Part shown: piece by piece, positions 36,523 through 46,708 of the stretch
Position numbering within the stretch: position 1 is the first letter of the stretch
How the letters are laid out: each line of letters starts with the position of its first letter
Assembly: GCA_001829785.1 (NCBI GenBank)
Contig: MICF01000010.1
Location: 1-64,000, forward strand
Source: Sulfurimonas sp. RIFOXYD12_FULL_33_39
GTDB lineage: Bacteria; Campylobacterota; Campylobacteria; Campylobacterales; Sulfurimonadaceae
Reading direction: 5' to 3'
Length of the DNA: 64,000 nucleotides
Translations under genes and position numbers: made by a program
The notes under the pieces: model-generated
The model's database searches: none
The model's input: only the letters and a program-made list of their open reading frames with translations
Told to the model about the DNA's origin: nothing

Positions 36523-39348
36523 TTGAGAAAAATAGCGCTTTTTATACTTATTTCTACATCTCTTTTAGCCTCTCTCCAAAAAGTCTCCGTGCAATTGGAG
36601 TGGAAACATCAATTTGAATTTGCCGGATTTTATGCAGCAATAGAGAGAGGATACTATAAAAGTATAGGTCTTGACGTTGAGCTAAGAGAATATGAAGATG
36701 GCATAGATATAAGCGATGAGGTGATAAAGAAAAAAGCAACATTCGGCGTTTCATCTTCTTCTTTAATTTTAGATAAACTTCGAGACAAACCAGTTATCCT
36801 ATTAGCTTCATATTTTAAACAAAATGCTCTAGCCCTTGCAGTTAAACCGGAGATTACTACCGTTTCTGGGCTAAAAAACAAAAAGATAATGGCAGTGCCT
36901 TACGAGATAGAGCATACGAGTATCGGTGTTTTACTAAAAGAGGGGAAATTAAATAAAGAGGACTATACACTTGTACCTCATGATTTTAATATCGAAAAAT
37001 TTAAAAGAGGCGAAGTTGATGCTATGTCAATCTTTATATCAAATCAGCCCTATTTTTTAAACAAAGAAGGCGTTAAATACAATATATTAAATCCTTCCGA
37101 TCTGGGAATATACTCCTATGATTTAGAGCTGTTTACATGTAAAGAATTTGCCATGGAGAATTCAGAGATAGTAGAGAAATTTACACAAGCAACAAACAGA
37201 GGATGGGAGTATGCATTTAAACATAAAGAGGAGATAGTTGATATAATTTACGAAAAATACTCTAAAAAAAAGTCTAAAGAGTCTCTAATGTATGAGGCGC
37301 AAAAAACAGAGAAACTTTTTAAAACAAATATATTTAAAATCGGTGCCGTTGTTCCGGAGCTTATAAAACTTAATGCCCAAATGTATGCTAACTTAGGATT
37401 GGTAAAAAAAAATTATGATATAACAAATCTATTATCAAGTTATATTTTTAATAATTTAAAACCAGAGGAACCTTCTAAAATTGACGGAATTGAAAAATCA
37501 ATAAACAATATTGCAAATCTTAGCGACAAAGATAGAGAATATCTAAAAAACAAAAAAGTAATCACAGCTTGTATAGACCCTAAATGGATGCCATTTGAGA
37601 GTTTTAAAGACGATAAGCACATAGGTCTTACTGCAGACTATTTTGAAATATTTCAAAAAAACATATCTACTCCTATTAAAACAATAAAAACAGACTCATG
37701 GATGCAATCGGTACAGTATGCAAAAGAGAGAAAATGTGATATTTTATCTTTTGTCATGCAAACAGATGAGAGAAAAGAGTATCTTAACTTCACATCCGCA
37801 TATTTCAGCACACACCTTGTAATAGCCACAAAACCAAGCGTACCTTTTATCGCAGACTTGAGCACTCTTAAAGATAAAGAGGTAGGCATACCAATAGGTT
37901 ATGCGAGTAAAGATATCTTAAAGAAAAGATACCCACAGCTAAATATAGTTGATGTAGCAGATATGAGAGACGGTCTTCAAAAAGTAAGCAAAGGAGAGCT
38001 ATTCGGTTTTATAGGAACACTTGCTACAATCGGATATATGTTTCAAACCGAATTTACGGGCGAACTTAAAATAGCAGGTAAATTTGACGAGATTTTAGAT
38101 CAAGGAATCGGTGTAAGAAGTGATGATTTACAACTTTTAGAGATTTTAGAAAAAGCTGTTATTAGCGTAAGCGAAGATGAAAAACAAAACATATTAAACA
38201 AATGGATTGCAGTTAACTATGAAAACGGGATTGATTACACTCTTGCATGGCAAATTTTGTTTGTCGCTCTAGTAATAATATTAGCGGGACTCTACTGGAA
38301 CGCAAAACTCTCGCTCTTAAACAAAGAACTTAGAAATGCAAGAGTAAAAGCTGAAGAAGCAACACAGATAAAGTCTAACTTCTTGGCAAATATGTCACAT
38401 GAGATTCGAACACCTATGAACTCAATAGTAAGCATGGCATATCTTTTAAAGAAAAAAGCGGCTACGTCTCAAGAGCTTAATTACATAAAAATAATAGAGA
38501 GTGCTTCAAATAATTTACTTGGATTACTTAATGATATTTTAGATTTGTCAAAAATTGAAGCAAAAAAGCTACACATATATAAAACGGATTTCAACCTAAT
38601 AGAAGTTCTGGACAATGTAAATAATCTAATAAAAATAAAGGCCTATGAAAAAGGTTTATCATTTGAAATTATTTATGATAAAACGGCTCATATGAATATT
38701 TGCGGAGACAGTTTGCGGCTGACACAGATATTGACAAACCTTACATCAAACGCCGTTAAGTTTACAAATAGCGGTTATGTAAAGATAGTAATTGAAAAAC
38801 AGCAAAATGATATATTCAGATTTTCTGTTATTGATACGGGTATCGGACTAAGCAATGAGCAACAAGAGAAGCTTTTTTGTGCCTTTACGCAAGCAGATGA
38901 GAGTATTACTAGAAAGTACGGAGGAACAGGGTTGGGACTTGCCATCTGTAAAGAGCTTGTAGAACTAATGAACGGTAAAATCTGGATTGAGAGTACGTTA
39001 AACAAAGGTAGCAGTTTTATTTTTGAAGTTGAGCTTCAAGAAAGTAGTATTGATTTTGATATGCCTATTACGAACAGTATAGAAATTTTAGATAAAAATG
39101 ATACGCAAGATAAAATAGCAATAACTAAAGAAAAAATAGAGATTTTATTTTCAAAACTTAACACGGCAGTTGCTTCAAGACGACCTAACATGTGTGAGCC
39201 GCTTATTGACGAAATTGATAAATATCTTCTTGAAAAACATGACGATGAATTATTTAAGAAAGTAAAAAAATTAGTCCAAAAATATAAATTTAATGAAGCA
39301 AAGGAGTTGCTAAATGCAAGACAAGCAAACAATACTTATAGTAGATGA
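36523..39348 (+). CDS. Sensor histidine kinase with tandem substrate-binding-protein domains (NMT1 + SBP_bac_3)
   Basis: This 941-residue kinase has a signal/anchor at 1-16. The first periplasmic domain (about 20-290) resembles NMT1/SsuA-type binding proteins ([20 protein letters not shown]). The second (about 345-565) resembles family 3 solute-binding proteins ([46 protein letters not shown]). A membrane helix spans about 575-592. HisKA follows with His626 ([13 protein letters not shown]), then HATPase ([33 protein letters not shown]) and an 80-residue helical tail without a receiver. TTG 36523 is the start. It overlaps the next gene by 35 bases. The ligand is unknown; the first domain suggests a thiamine-precursor, taurine or similar small molecule. 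Confidence 0.9.
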   Translation: MRKIALFILISTSLLASLQKVSVQLEWKHQFEFAGFYAAIERGYYKSIGLDVELREYEDGIDISDEVIKKKATFGVSSSSLILDKLRDKPVILLASYFKQNALALAVKPEITTVSGLKNKKIMAVPYEIEHTSIGVLLKEGKLNKEDYTLVPHDFNIEKFKRGEVDAMSIFISNQPYFLNKEGVKYNILNPSDLGIYSYDLELFTCKEFAMENSEIVEKFTQATNRGWEYAFKHKEEIVDIIYEKYSKKKSKESLMYEAQKTEKLFKTNIFKIGAVVPELIKLNAQMYANLGLVKKNYDITNLLSSYIFNNLKPEEPSKIDGIEKSINNIANLSDKDREYLKNKKVITACIDPKWMPFESFKDDKHIGLTADYFEIFQKNISTPIKTIKTDSWMQSVQYAKERKCDILSFVMQTDERKEYLNFTSAYFSTHLVIATKPSVPFIADLSTLKDKEVGIPIGYASKDILKKRYPQLNIVDVADMRDGLQKVSKGELFGFIGTLATIGYMFQTEFTGELKIAGKFDEILDQGIGVRSDDLQLLEILEKAVISVSEDEKQNILNKWIAVNYENGIDYTLAWQILFVALVIILAGLYWNAKLSLLNKELRNARVKAEEATQIKSNFLANMSHEIRTPMNSIVSMAYLLKKKAATSQELNYIKIIESASNNLLGLLNDILDLSKIEAKKLHIYKTDFNLIEVLDNVNNLIKIKAYEKGLSFEIIYDKTAHMNICGDSLRLTQILTNLTSNAVKFTNSGYVKIVIEKQQNDIFRFSVIDTGIGLSNEQQEKLFCAFTQADESITRKYGGTGLGLAICKELVELMNGKIWIESTLNKGSSFIFEVELQESSIDFDMPITNSIEILDKNDTQDKIAITKEKIEILFSKLNTAVASRRPNMCEPLIDEIDKYLLEKHDDELFKKVKKLVQKYKFNEAKELLNARQANNTYSR

Positions 39349-40432
39349 CATAAAAGAGAATATAGATATTTTAGTAGAACTTCTAAACAGATATGATTTA
39401 ATAACTGCTATAGATGCCAAAGTGGCAATTGATACAGCGATGGAAGAGAAGAACATCGACCTTATACTACTTGACATTATGATGCCTAACATGAACGGAT
39501 TTGAGGTGTGTAAAGTTCTAAAAAAGAGTCCAAAAACTGAACATATTCCGATTATATTTTTAAGTGCAAAAGATAGCAATGAAGATATTAAAAAAGGCTT
39601 TGAAACAGGCGGTGTGGATTATATAACAAAACCATTTAATCCAGATGAACTTATATCGCGCGTAAATACACACCTAAAACTTAGAGCTTATGAAAAAAAC
39701 TTAGAATCAAGAGTTCAAGAAGAGATACAAAAAAACAAAATAAAAGAGCAGATGATTTATCAACAATCAAAACAAGCCGCTTTAGGCGAACTTCTGATGC
39801 ATATTGCCCATCAGTGGAAACAGCCATTAACATCTCTAAGCTCTATAAATGTTTTAAATAAAGCGAAAATTAACCTAGGAGTAGAAATTAACAAAGAAGA
39901 TATGCTAAAAGCTATTACCAAGACGGAAGATATCATTATGTTTATGTCTGAAACCATAGATACCTTTAAAAATTTTTATGAACCTTCTCTAGAAAACAAA
40001 GAGTTCTCAATAACGGACTCTATAATAGATATATTGACTATAATTGAGGGAACATTCTATTATGACAATATAAAAATATATATAACTTCAAATGAAGAAA
40101 AATTAACTTTTGGAAATGTAAATGAATTTTCACAAGCAATACTCTCTATTTTAAATAACTCAAGAGATATATTTAAAATTAGAAATATAATAGAACCTGA
40201 GATTCATATAGCCATCAAAAATCAAAAAGTAACAATTGAAGATAATGGCGGCGGAATAAAAAAGGAACTTCTTGATGATGTATTTCTTCCAAACATAACT
40301 ACAAAAGGCAGTAGCGGTATCGGTTTATATATATCAAAAATTCTAATTGAAAAGAACAATGGCGTAATTACTGTTGAAAATACAAAAAAAGGCGTTATGT
40401 TTACGATAGAGTTTATTACATGGATAAATTAA
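39314..40432 (+). CDS. Soluble receiver-histidine kinase
   Basis: This 372-residue cytosolic protein carries a receiver domain at its N terminus (about 5-120; Asp in [15 protein letters not shown], Lys in [11 protein letters not shown]). A short coiled coil and a kinase core follow, whose His box reads [20 protein letters not shown]-binding motifs are [10 protein letters not shown] (N box), IEDNGGGI and [14 protein letters not shown]. It probably receives phosphate from the upstream sensor kinase and passes it on. The ATG at 39314 lies inside the upstream gene and follows AAGGAG. The downstream OmpR-type gene overlaps it by 13 bases. Confidence 0.88.
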   Translation: MQDKQTILIVDDIKENIDILVELLNRYDLITAIDAKVAIDTAMEEKNIDLILLDIMMPNMNGFEVCKVLKKSPKTEHIPIIFLSAKDSNEDIKKGFETGGVDYITKPFNPDELISRVNTHLKLRAYEKNLESRVQEEIQKNKIKEQMIYQQSKQAALGELLMHIAHQWKQPLTSLSSINVLNKAKINLGVEINKEDMLKAITKTEDIIMFMSETIDTFKNFYEPSLENKEFSITDSIIDILTIIEGTFYYDNIKIYITSNEEKLTFGNVNEFSQAILSILNNSRDIFKIRNIIEPEIHIAIKNQKVTIEDNGGGIKKELLDDVFLPNITTKGSSGIGLYISKILIEKNNGVITVENTKKGVMFTIEFITWIN

Positions 40433-41100
40433 CCCGTCTTAACTTGCTTTTTTTGGAAGATAACGAAGATTTTGCACTTCATACGGCAGAGTTTTTAAAT
40501 ATCTATTTTAGAAAAGTATTTATTTGCACTAGTGTAAAAAATGCTTTATGTACTTTTGGCGACAATCGAATAGATGTAATAATCTCTGACATAAGATTAG
40601 AAGAAAAAGACGGTTTAGATTTCATAAAAGAAGTTAGAGAAATTGATAAAGAGTGTGTCATTGCTATTTTAAGTGCATATAAGGATGAAGAGTTTCTTTT
40701 TCGGGCAATTCCTCTAAATCTGATTTCATATGAGCTAAAACCAATAAGATATGATGATTTTATACTACTTTTAAAAAAAATATCCTCTAAATTCTCGCCA
40801 AAAGAAGTGACTGCTATCGCTGAGAATTTGAAGTACGACTCTTCTAAAAAAGAGCTTTTACTTAAAGATACGACAGTGCAGTTGACAAAAAAAGAGAGTC
40901 TATTTATAGAGTTATTAATTAAAAATACAAACAGTGTTGTAAGTCATGAAAGAGTTCAAAGAGATATATGGGAGAGTAGAGTTATGAGCGATGCAGCCAT
41001 TAAAAATATGATTTTTAGACTGCGAAAAAAAGTCGGTATTGATTTTATATCTACTGTTCAAGGCGTTGGATATAAGCTATCTAATCAACTCTCTTTTTAA
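40420..41100 (+). CDS. OmpR-family response regulator
   Basis: This 226-residue transcription factor is the probable output of the three-gene cascade. The receiver (1-118) has FLEDNEDFA and Asp in VIISDIRLEEKDG. The conserved Lys sits in YELKPIRYDD. The winged-helix DNA-binding domain (about 135-226) has LTKKESLFIELLIKNTNSVVSHERVQRDIW and the recognition helix MSDAAIKNMIFRLRKKVG. Its targets are not evident. It overlaps the convergent methyltransferase gene by 20 bases at its end. Confidence 0.9.
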   Translation: MDKLTRLNLLFLEDNEDFALHTAEFLNIYFRKVFICTSVKNALCTFGDNRIDVIISDIRLEEKDGLDFIKEVREIDKECVIAILSAYKDEEFLFRAIPLNLISYELKPIRYDDFILLLKKISSKFSPKEVTAIAENLKYDSSKKELLLKDTTVQLTKKESLFIELLIKNTNSVVSHERVQRDIWESRVMSDAAIKNMIFRLRKKVGIDFISTVQGVGYKLSNQLSF

Positions 41101-41770
41101 ATATAAGCAGTGTTTTATCTTTTGTATCATAAAGAGAAAAAGTTTGCTTATCTATAAGTTTCAGGCTTGAGTGTTTTTCAAAAACTCTAATCTTATGGAA
41201 ATATTGAACTATCGTATCTTGGTATTTTATATATTTTGAGTCATCACTCTTTTGAAAAAGAGTAAATTTAGTATGAAGCTCATCATTTTCAAAAACGGCA
41301 TCGACAATAAGAAACTCTTTATCGTTTTCACTACTCATAGTACCTTCTGCAACATCGCTAAAACCGTAAAGAGTGTTTATGTCAGCTATAAAAACACCGT
41401 TATCATTGAGTTTTTGTGCAACCACGTCCAAAAATTTTATCAGTTCATCTTGATTTAAAAAATTAAGTACATCAAAAATAGCCACAACAGCATCATAACT
41501 GCCTTTTGCCTCAGAAATATCTATGCACTCTGCATCAAGACCTCTCTCTTTGCATTCATCAACCATAACGGAACTTAAGTCGATACCTTTACATGTAACG
41601 CCGTCACTAATAAGACGCTGCATAAAACCGCCGCGACCGCAGCCTACATCTAAAAGTGTTTTTACTTTATACTCATCAAGTTCCGAGCGATACAAATCAT
41701 AAAGCGCTTCAGTCGCCTCTTCTATGCCTAGAAGATGTTCGCTTTTTGCGTAAAGGTCTAGATTTGTCAT
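41081..41770 (-). CDS. Class I SAM-dependent methyltransferase
   Basis: This 229-residue protein has a Rossmann methyltransferase core: SAM loop LLDVGCGRGGFMQRLI, GIDLSSVMVDECKERG, and DAVVAIFDVLNFLNQDEL. The C-terminal part is beta-rich (FTLFQKSDDSKYIKYQDTIVQYF). No zinc ribbon is present, unlike the methyltransferase at 33679. The gene starts 1 base before the hisG stop in the leftward direction, so it is the last gene of the coaX-hisG run. The substrate is unknown. Confidence 0.83.
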   Translation of the reverse strand: MTNLDLYAKSEHLLGIEEATEALYDLYRSELDEYKVKTLLDVGCGRGGFMQRLISDGVTCKGIDLSSVMVDECKERGLDAECIDISEAKGSYDAVVAIFDVLNFLNQDELIKFLDVVAQKLNDNGVFIADINTLYGFSDVAEGTMSSENDKEFLIVDAVFENDELHTKFTLFQKSDDSKYIKYQDTIVQYFHKIRVFEKHSSLKLIDKQTFSLYDTKDKTLLIFKKRVD

Positions 41771-41771
41771 A

Positions 41772-42398
41772 TTAAGATTTTTTCTCTGCTTTAATAACTG
41801 CGTTTATCTTCTCATAAATATCTAAAACTTCATCTTTTTTTGCGATATAACTGTTTTTATTTGCAATTAGATATGTTGAAGAGGTCATGATGTCCTGCAC
41901 AACTTCCAGACCGTTTTGCTTCATCGTAGTACCGGTCTCTACAACATCCACTATCATATCCGCAAGGCCTATCAACGGTGCGAGTTCAATAGAGCCGTAA
42001 AGTTTTATAATATCAACGGAAACTGCTCTCTCTTCAAAGTAACGCTTAGTAATGTTTACCATTTTTGAAGCTACTTTGATTTCCGGTTTATCAAGGTCAA
42101 ACTTTTCGCCTTTTTTCATCCCTATAGCTACTTTACATATACCGCGTCTTAAATCAAGCAGACGAATAACATCCAAACCCTGCTCTTCTAACGTATCAAG
42201 TCCTACAACGCCGATATCTGCCGCCTGATGAAAAACATAAGTTGCAACATCTTGATTTCTTACAAGCAAAAAACGAAAATTTGGAGTTTCAAGTATAAGT
42301 TTTCTATCGTCAAATGCAAAACTATCTCCAAAAATAGTCTCGAAAATTTCAAGTGTTTCTTGCGCAATACGACCTTTTGGAAGTGCAACCGTCAGCAT
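41772..42398 (-). CDS. hisG: ATP phosphoribosyltransferase, short form
   Basis: HisG joins ATP and PRPP in the first step of histidine synthesis. The 208-residue length is that of the short form, which lacks the C-terminal regulatory domain and needs HisZ for activity. Motifs seen are VALPKGRIAQETLEIFE, FLLVRNQDVATYVFHQAADIGVVGLDTLEEQ, and LADMIVDVVETGTTMKQNGLEV (the PRPP loop). It overlaps coaX by seven bases. A hisZ gene is expected elsewhere in the genome; none is in this window. Confidence 0.95.
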   Translation of the reverse strand: MLTVALPKGRIAQETLEIFETIFGDSFAFDDRKLILETPNFRFLLVRNQDVATYVFHQAADIGVVGLDTLEEQGLDVIRLLDLRRGICKVAIGMKKGEKFDLDKPEIKVASKMVNITKRYFEERAVSVDIIKLYGSIELAPLIGLADMIVDVVETGTTMKQNGLEVVQDIMTSSTYLIANKNSYIAKKDEVLDIYEKINAVIKAEKKS

Positions 42399-43024
42399 AT
42401 ATCAGCCCTTTTCATAATATTTTTCATTCCCTTAAATATCAACATTTCATCTACATGTGACTTTGGAAACAGTTTTGCAAACTTCAAAGCGTCTCCGCCT
42501 GTTAGATATATATCCATATCATAGGAAAATACTTCACTTTGCAACAATTTCAGATATCCATAACTTATGGCATCTTTAGAATTTTTCGGCATTTTATCCA
42601 AATCAACCTCAAAGTTAAATGAGTAATCAAGCGCGTTTGATATATTTTTATAAGCTTCACCCATCGCTTTGATGCCTGGATAAATAAAACCGCCTTCAAA
42701 TTTACCGTTTTTAACAATATCCACGGTTATTGCACTTCCTGCATCTACGATAACACCGTTATCAACAGCTTCACATGCCATAATTCTATCTATTCCCATA
42801 GTTTCATAATACTTTGAGATATCTATATACGAAGACAAATCTATCCAATTATCTAATGATTTTAAAATTTTTTTTACATGTACATTTACGCATATATAAA
42901 ATATTTTCTCTTTTATCAATGACGGATTAAAAGATTTAACATCTTTTTTATAATTTGTTTCTTCATTTAAGAAGTGATATGTCGTATTTCCGATATCACA
43001 TAAGAGCATTACTGAATTTTCCAT
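42392..43024 (-). CDS. coaX: Type III pantothenate kinase
   Basis: CoaX phosphorylates pantothenate, the first step of coenzyme A synthesis. The 210-residue protein has the ASKHA-fold motifs: LLCDIGNTTYHF (phosphate 1), GIDRIMACEAVDNGVIVDAGSAITVDIVKNGKFEGGFIYPG (phosphate 2 and Gly-rich strand), and MDIYLTGGDALKFA (adenosine site). It is somewhat shorter than typical members (about 250). It overlaps hisG downstream and the 106-residue gene upstream, so all three are co-translated. Confidence 0.9.
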   Translation of the reverse strand: MENSVMLLCDIGNTTYHFLNEETNYKKDVKSFNPSLIKEKIFYICVNVHVKKILKSLDNWIDLSSYIDISKYYETMGIDRIMACEAVDNGVIVDAGSAITVDIVKNGKFEGGFIYPGIKAMGEAYKNISNALDYSFNFEVDLDKMPKNSKDAISYGYLKLLQSEVFSYDMDIYLTGGDALKFAKLFPKSHVDEMLIFKGMKNIMKRADIC

Positions 43025-43329
43025 CCCTGTAGTATAAAAGCCTCTTTAGCCTTTATACAAAGCGGAGCATCTATAAAAATAATTTTATGTTTAAAATTAT
43101 GTGCGCAAAAAAGAGACAGTTTTACATAAATTTCTTCAAACTTATGAACATCTTTCATCAAAAGTTTGCTTTTTTGGCTTATTGCAAAAATAGCCCAAAA
43201 ATATCCGCTTACATCAGTAGCTTTATATATTTTCATTCTGTTTCTTACACCCAAATCTTTAGGAGAGATCTCTTGCATCTTTTTATAAATCTTCCCTTTT
43301 TTTCTAAGAGAATCAACTATCATTTGCAT
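43009..43329 (-). CDS. Conserved-type 106-residue protein upstream of coaX
   Basis: I do not recognise a family. The protein is basic at its N terminus (SLRKKGKIYKKMQE), has a strand-rich middle (YKATDVSGYFWAIFAISQKSKLL) and ends with FKHKIIFIDAPLCIKAKEAFILQGW. No signal peptide or membrane segment is seen. The gene overlaps the coaX start by 16 bases, and AAAAGG lies upstream of its ATG, so it is a real first gene of the coaX-hisG-methyltransferase run. Confidence 0.6.
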   Translation of the reverse strand: MQMIVDSLRKKGKIYKKMQEISPKDLGVRNRMKIYKATDVSGYFWAIFAISQKSKLLMKDVHKFEEIYVKLSLFCAHNFKHKIIFIDAPLCIKAKEAFILQGWKIQ

Positions 43330-43421
43330 TGCTGTTTTGCCTTTTATTCTAAGAGCGATATTTTATCAAAATATTGCTTTATAAAATATCTATAGCAATA
43401 TTTTTCGATATAATTGCGACC

Positions 43422-44378
43422 ATGAAAATCGTAAAAACAAAATTAAACTATCAAAGTTCATATATTTTATTAGATATTAATACTCTAAAAATTGGTGACA
43501 TTACTCTATATGATCTTTTTATCAAAAAAGAAAATAACTATGTCATCATAATCGAAGCAGGAACGCTACTGTCTGAGAGTTTGTATGATAAACTAAAAAA
43601 ACAGGAAAATTTATATATTTCACAAGAGGATGAGAATAAGCAGATTCTCTCTTGCGAAAATTTAAAATACTATGTTAGACACTACAAAGATGCTATGCAA
43701 AAAAGAATCCAGCTTCTATATGATGTAAACGACCAGTTATTTGATATGTTTCTAACAAATAAAGATAACAAAATACATTTAAACTGTGTCGAACTGATTG
43801 TTCAGTCTATTATATACCTAATAAAGTATGATGAGATTTTTATAAAAAATACAATGCCGTATTTAATAGATGACTTTTCTTTAAAAGTTCACTCTCTACA
43901 TGTAACTATATATGCCCTAGCTCTTGGCAATACTCTTAAATTTTCAAACAATGAGTTAGTAAAACTCGGCGTAGCGGCTCTACTTCATGATGTAGGTGTA
44001 AAAAAAATTGATGCGGCTATTATCAATAAGAAAAGTACTTTAACAACTGAAGAGATAGCTATAATGCAGAAGCACTCTCAATACGGCGTTGATATTTTAA
44101 AACAAAATCAAATTATTGACCCTTCAATTTTAAATGCCGTAATACAGCATCATGAACGCTGTGACGGAAGCGGATACCCAAAAAAGCTGACAAAAAAAGA
44201 CATAACACCTTTTGGCTCTATTTTAGCTATTTGTGATGTCTTTGATGCTCTTACTAACAACAGACCTCACAGAAAAAAATATAAATCTTTTGAAGCACTA
44301 AAGATGATGATGAAAGATTCAGAGATGGTAAATCAATTAAATCAAGATCTTCTTCACCTAAGTATTAAATTACTCTAA
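43422..44378 (+). CDS. HD-GYP domain phosphodiesterase
   Basis: This 318-residue protein probably hydrolyses cyclic-di-GMP. The N-terminal 120 residues hold no domain I can name, similar in layout to DUF3391-type leader segments. The HD-GYP domain (about 140-318) has VHSLHVTIYALALG, AALLHDVGVKKID (HD), MQKHSQYGVDIL, and HHERCDGSGYPKKLTKKDI (the HHExxDGxGYP signature). ICDVFDALTNNRPHRKKY follows. All metal ligands are seen. ATG 43422 is chosen over an ATG 16 codons upstream, because the upstream part looks like promoter sequence. Confidence 0.88.
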   Translation: MKIVKTKLNYQSSYILLDINTLKIGDITLYDLFIKKENNYVIIIEAGTLLSESLYDKLKKQENLYISQEDENKQILSCENLKYYVRHYKDAMQKRIQLLYDVNDQLFDMFLTNKDNKIHLNCVELIVQSIIYLIKYDEIFIKNTMPYLIDDFSLKVHSLHVTIYALALGNTLKFSNNELVKLGVAALLHDVGVKKIDAAIINKKSTLTTEEIAIMQKHSQYGVDILKQNQIIDPSILNAVIQHHERCDGSGYPKKLTKKDITPFGSILAICDVFDALTNNRPHRKKYKSFEALKMMMKDSEMVNQLNQDLLHLSIKLL

Positions 44379-44498
44379 TTTAATACTTACATCCCCATTT
44401 ATCCGTTTTTTCAAACCTATCTTTACACTTTTTTGCACAAATAACGCTAAAATATATAAATTTTATATCTTTTTTATATAATAAAATAAAATAGATGT

Positions 44499-44504
44499 TA
44501 TAAT
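44499..44504 (+). promoter_or_regulatory. -10 box of the efflux operon
   Basis: TATAAT in the context gatgtTATAATttg lies 33 bases before the tolC-like start, with a long AT-rich stretch upstream. The 158-bp gap after the HD-GYP gene holds nothing else I recognise. Confidence 0.5.
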
Positions 44505-44536
44505 TTGAGATTAACTTAATATTATGAAGGATAATT

Positions 44537-45907
44537 ATGAAGAATATACTTGCGTTTATCTTTATAACTCTCTACTTTAACGGCTCTTTATTAAGCGCTT
44601 CACATGGTTTAAGCCTAGAAGAGGCTGTGGAGCTGTTAAAATCACAAAACCTAGAAATTAAAACTGCTACAATAGATATTGAAGCTGCCCTGCAAGATGC
44701 CAAGAGCGTTTCTGGAAGTCACTACGGTAAGCTAGATTTTATACAAGACGTTGCCTCGTCAGATGATGCCGGAAATGTTTTTGGTTTTAAACTCACTTCA
44801 AGAGAAGCAAATTTCGGAGATTTCGGAGCAGAGGAGTTTATGAATAATTTTATGGCCGGAAGTCCGGATTATACGACTCCTCCTCAAAATTTAAACTATC
44901 CGGACTCAAGAAACTTCTTTCAAAGCAAACTAAAATATGAAGTTCCGGTTTTTACGGGTTTTAAAATATCTAGCTATGAGGATATTATGAGCTCTGTTAC
45001 TAAAATTAGAAAATTAGAAAAATCTCAAGTAGTAAATGAAAAAATATATGAAACAAGAAAAAGTTTTTACGACATGGCTCTTTTAGAAGAATCTATATCA
45101 AACTTAAACGTAATCTTGAAAAATATAGATACTTTAGAGGCTATGACAAAAGAGATGATTGAAGTCGGTTATGCAAAAAAAATTGATTTGCTTGAAGTGA
45201 CGGCTAAAAAAGGAAACGTTGAGAGATTGATATCTCAAATGGAATCAAATCAGAAACTTCTATACCACTACATAAGTTTTTTATTAAATCAAAAAGTAAC
45301 ATCCATAAAAACACCTTCTCTTGAGATAGCTATGCCATCCGTTTCAAACAGCGATATACTGAGCAATAATTTAGATATCCAAAAAGCAAATAACGGACTT
45401 ATTATAAAAGAGAGTATGATTGATGTATCTAAATCATCTTACTATCCGATGGTAGGAGCTTTTGCAGAGATAGCAACTGCCGATAACAAATTTTTAGGCG
45501 ATGCGAACGACCATAAATCATATACTCTTGGAGCTAGACTTACATGGAATATATTTAACGGCGGAATTGACAGCGCAAACGTTGAAAAATCAAGACTTGA
45601 CTATATAAAAACAAAAGCTCAAGTTGAACTTGCAAACAGCGGAATTGAGCTTAAAACACAAAAAATAAGAACTGAAATAGAGAGTTTTAACAAAGATATT
45701 GAGTCGCTAAAAAAAGAACTTGCTTTAGCTGATGAAATTTACAAAAATTATGAAGCAAGATATAAAGAAAAACTCTCATCTATGAGTGATGTTATAATCA
45801 AGCAATCTGAGCAGATTCAAAAGATTTTACAACTTCAGATGACATTAAACAAGCGAAATGAGAGAATTTTTGCATTAGAAAAATTAGCAAACGGAGAAGA
45901 AAAATGA
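44537..45907 (+). CDS. TolC-family outer-membrane efflux protein
   Basis: This 456-residue protein forms the outer-membrane exit duct of the pump encoded downstream. It has a signal peptide at 1-22 (ILAFIFITLYFNGSLLSAS) and then two homologous repeats of long helices and beta-hairpins: LSLEEAVELLKSQNLEIKTA begins the first, and LDIQKANNGLIIKESMIDVSKSSYYPMVGAFAEI begins the second. The ARLTWNIFNGG strand is typical of the family. AAGGATAATT precedes the ATG. It overlaps the adaptor gene by four bases (ATGA). Confidence 0.9.
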   Translation: MKNILAFIFITLYFNGSLLSASHGLSLEEAVELLKSQNLEIKTATIDIEAALQDAKSVSGSHYGKLDFIQDVASSDDAGNVFGFKLTSREANFGDFGAEEFMNNFMAGSPDYTTPPQNLNYPDSRNFFQSKLKYEVPVFTGFKISSYEDIMSSVTKIRKLEKSQVVNEKIYETRKSFYDMALLEESISNLNVILKNIDTLEAMTKEMIEVGYAKKIDLLEVTAKKGNVERLISQMESNQKLLYHYISFLLNQKVTSIKTPSLEIAMPSVSNSDILSNNLDIQKANNGLIIKESMIDVSKSSYYPMVGAFAEIATADNKFLGDANDHKSYTLGARLTWNIFNGGIDSANVEKSRLDYIKTKAQVELANSGIELKTQKIRTEIESFNKDIESLKKELALADEIYKNYEARYKEKLSSMSDVIIKQSEQIQKILQLQMTLNKRNERIFALEKLANGEEK

Positions 45908-46698
45908 TAGGAAAAAAATTATTGGTACTTTTGGCTTTAACAGCCTCATTAATAGCAGAGAGCATTACACTCTCAGGTACTGTAATAAGCGATAATAGAA
46001 AAATGATAACAAGCCGCTTTATGGGATTTGTAACAGAAGTAAAAGTCTCAGAAGGAGATTTTGTAAAAAAAGGAGACCTTCTTTATACAATTGATTCAAA
46101 AGAGATAGATTCTGCTATTACTCAAGTTGAATTAGGTATTTCTCAAGCTCAGCTTAGTCTTCAAATGTATCAAAATCAATATACAAACGTAAAGCTAAAT
46201 CTTGAGCGCCACAAAAGACTCTTAGAAAAAGATATGGTTTCAAAATTTGAAGTTGAAAATCTTATGCTTGCAGAACAAAATTTGGCAAATATGATAACTA
46301 TTGCGCAAAAGCAAGTTATTCAGGCGCAAGCTCAACTTGAAGAGGTTAAAAATCAGTATCGTTACCTAAATATAAAAGCACCAAACGATGGCGTTATAGT
46401 TAGCAAAAATATTAAAGTCGGTGAAATGGCTATGCCTGGTATGCCCGCTTTTGAACTATCTGACTTAACCAATCTTAAGATATCTGCTGAAATTTCAGAA
46501 GACAACCTAAGCCAAATTCAAGAGGGCAAAAAAGTAGTTGTAAATATTCCTTCGCAAAAAATAAATACTGTGGGAACAATTAGCGCTATTATTCCAAGCT
46601 CAAATCCTATGACTCACTCTTTTAAAATTAAAATATCATTTAAAAATGTGTATAACTCGATATATCCGGGTATGTATGCAACAGTTGTAATTGAATAG
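45904..46698 (+). CDS. RND efflux periplasmic adaptor (membrane fusion protein)
   Basis: This 264-residue adaptor links the inner-membrane pump to the TolC-like duct. It has a signal peptide at 1-18. The split lipoyl domain (FVTEVKVSEGDFVKKGDLLYTID and KAPNDGVIVSKNIKVGEMAMPG) flanks a coiled-coil hairpin at about 65-145. A beta-barrel domain follows (LKISAEISEDNLSQIQEGKKVVV). It is shorter than AcrA (about 397) because the membrane-proximal domain is largely missing. It starts in an ATGA overlap and is followed by the pump gene after 10 bp. Confidence 0.9.
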   Translation: MIGKKLLVLLALTASLIAESITLSGTVISDNRKMITSRFMGFVTEVKVSEGDFVKKGDLLYTIDSKEIDSAITQVELGISQAQLSLQMYQNQYTNVKLNLERHKRLLEKDMVSKFEVENLMLAEQNLANMITIAQKQVIQAQAQLEEVKNQYRYLNIKAPNDGVIVSKNIKVGEMAMPGMPAFELSDLTNLKISAEISEDNLSQIQEGKKVVVNIPSQKINTVGTISAIIPSSNPMTHSFKIKISFKNVYNSIYPGMYATVVIE

Positions 46699-46708
46699 GG
46701 TTTGAATT

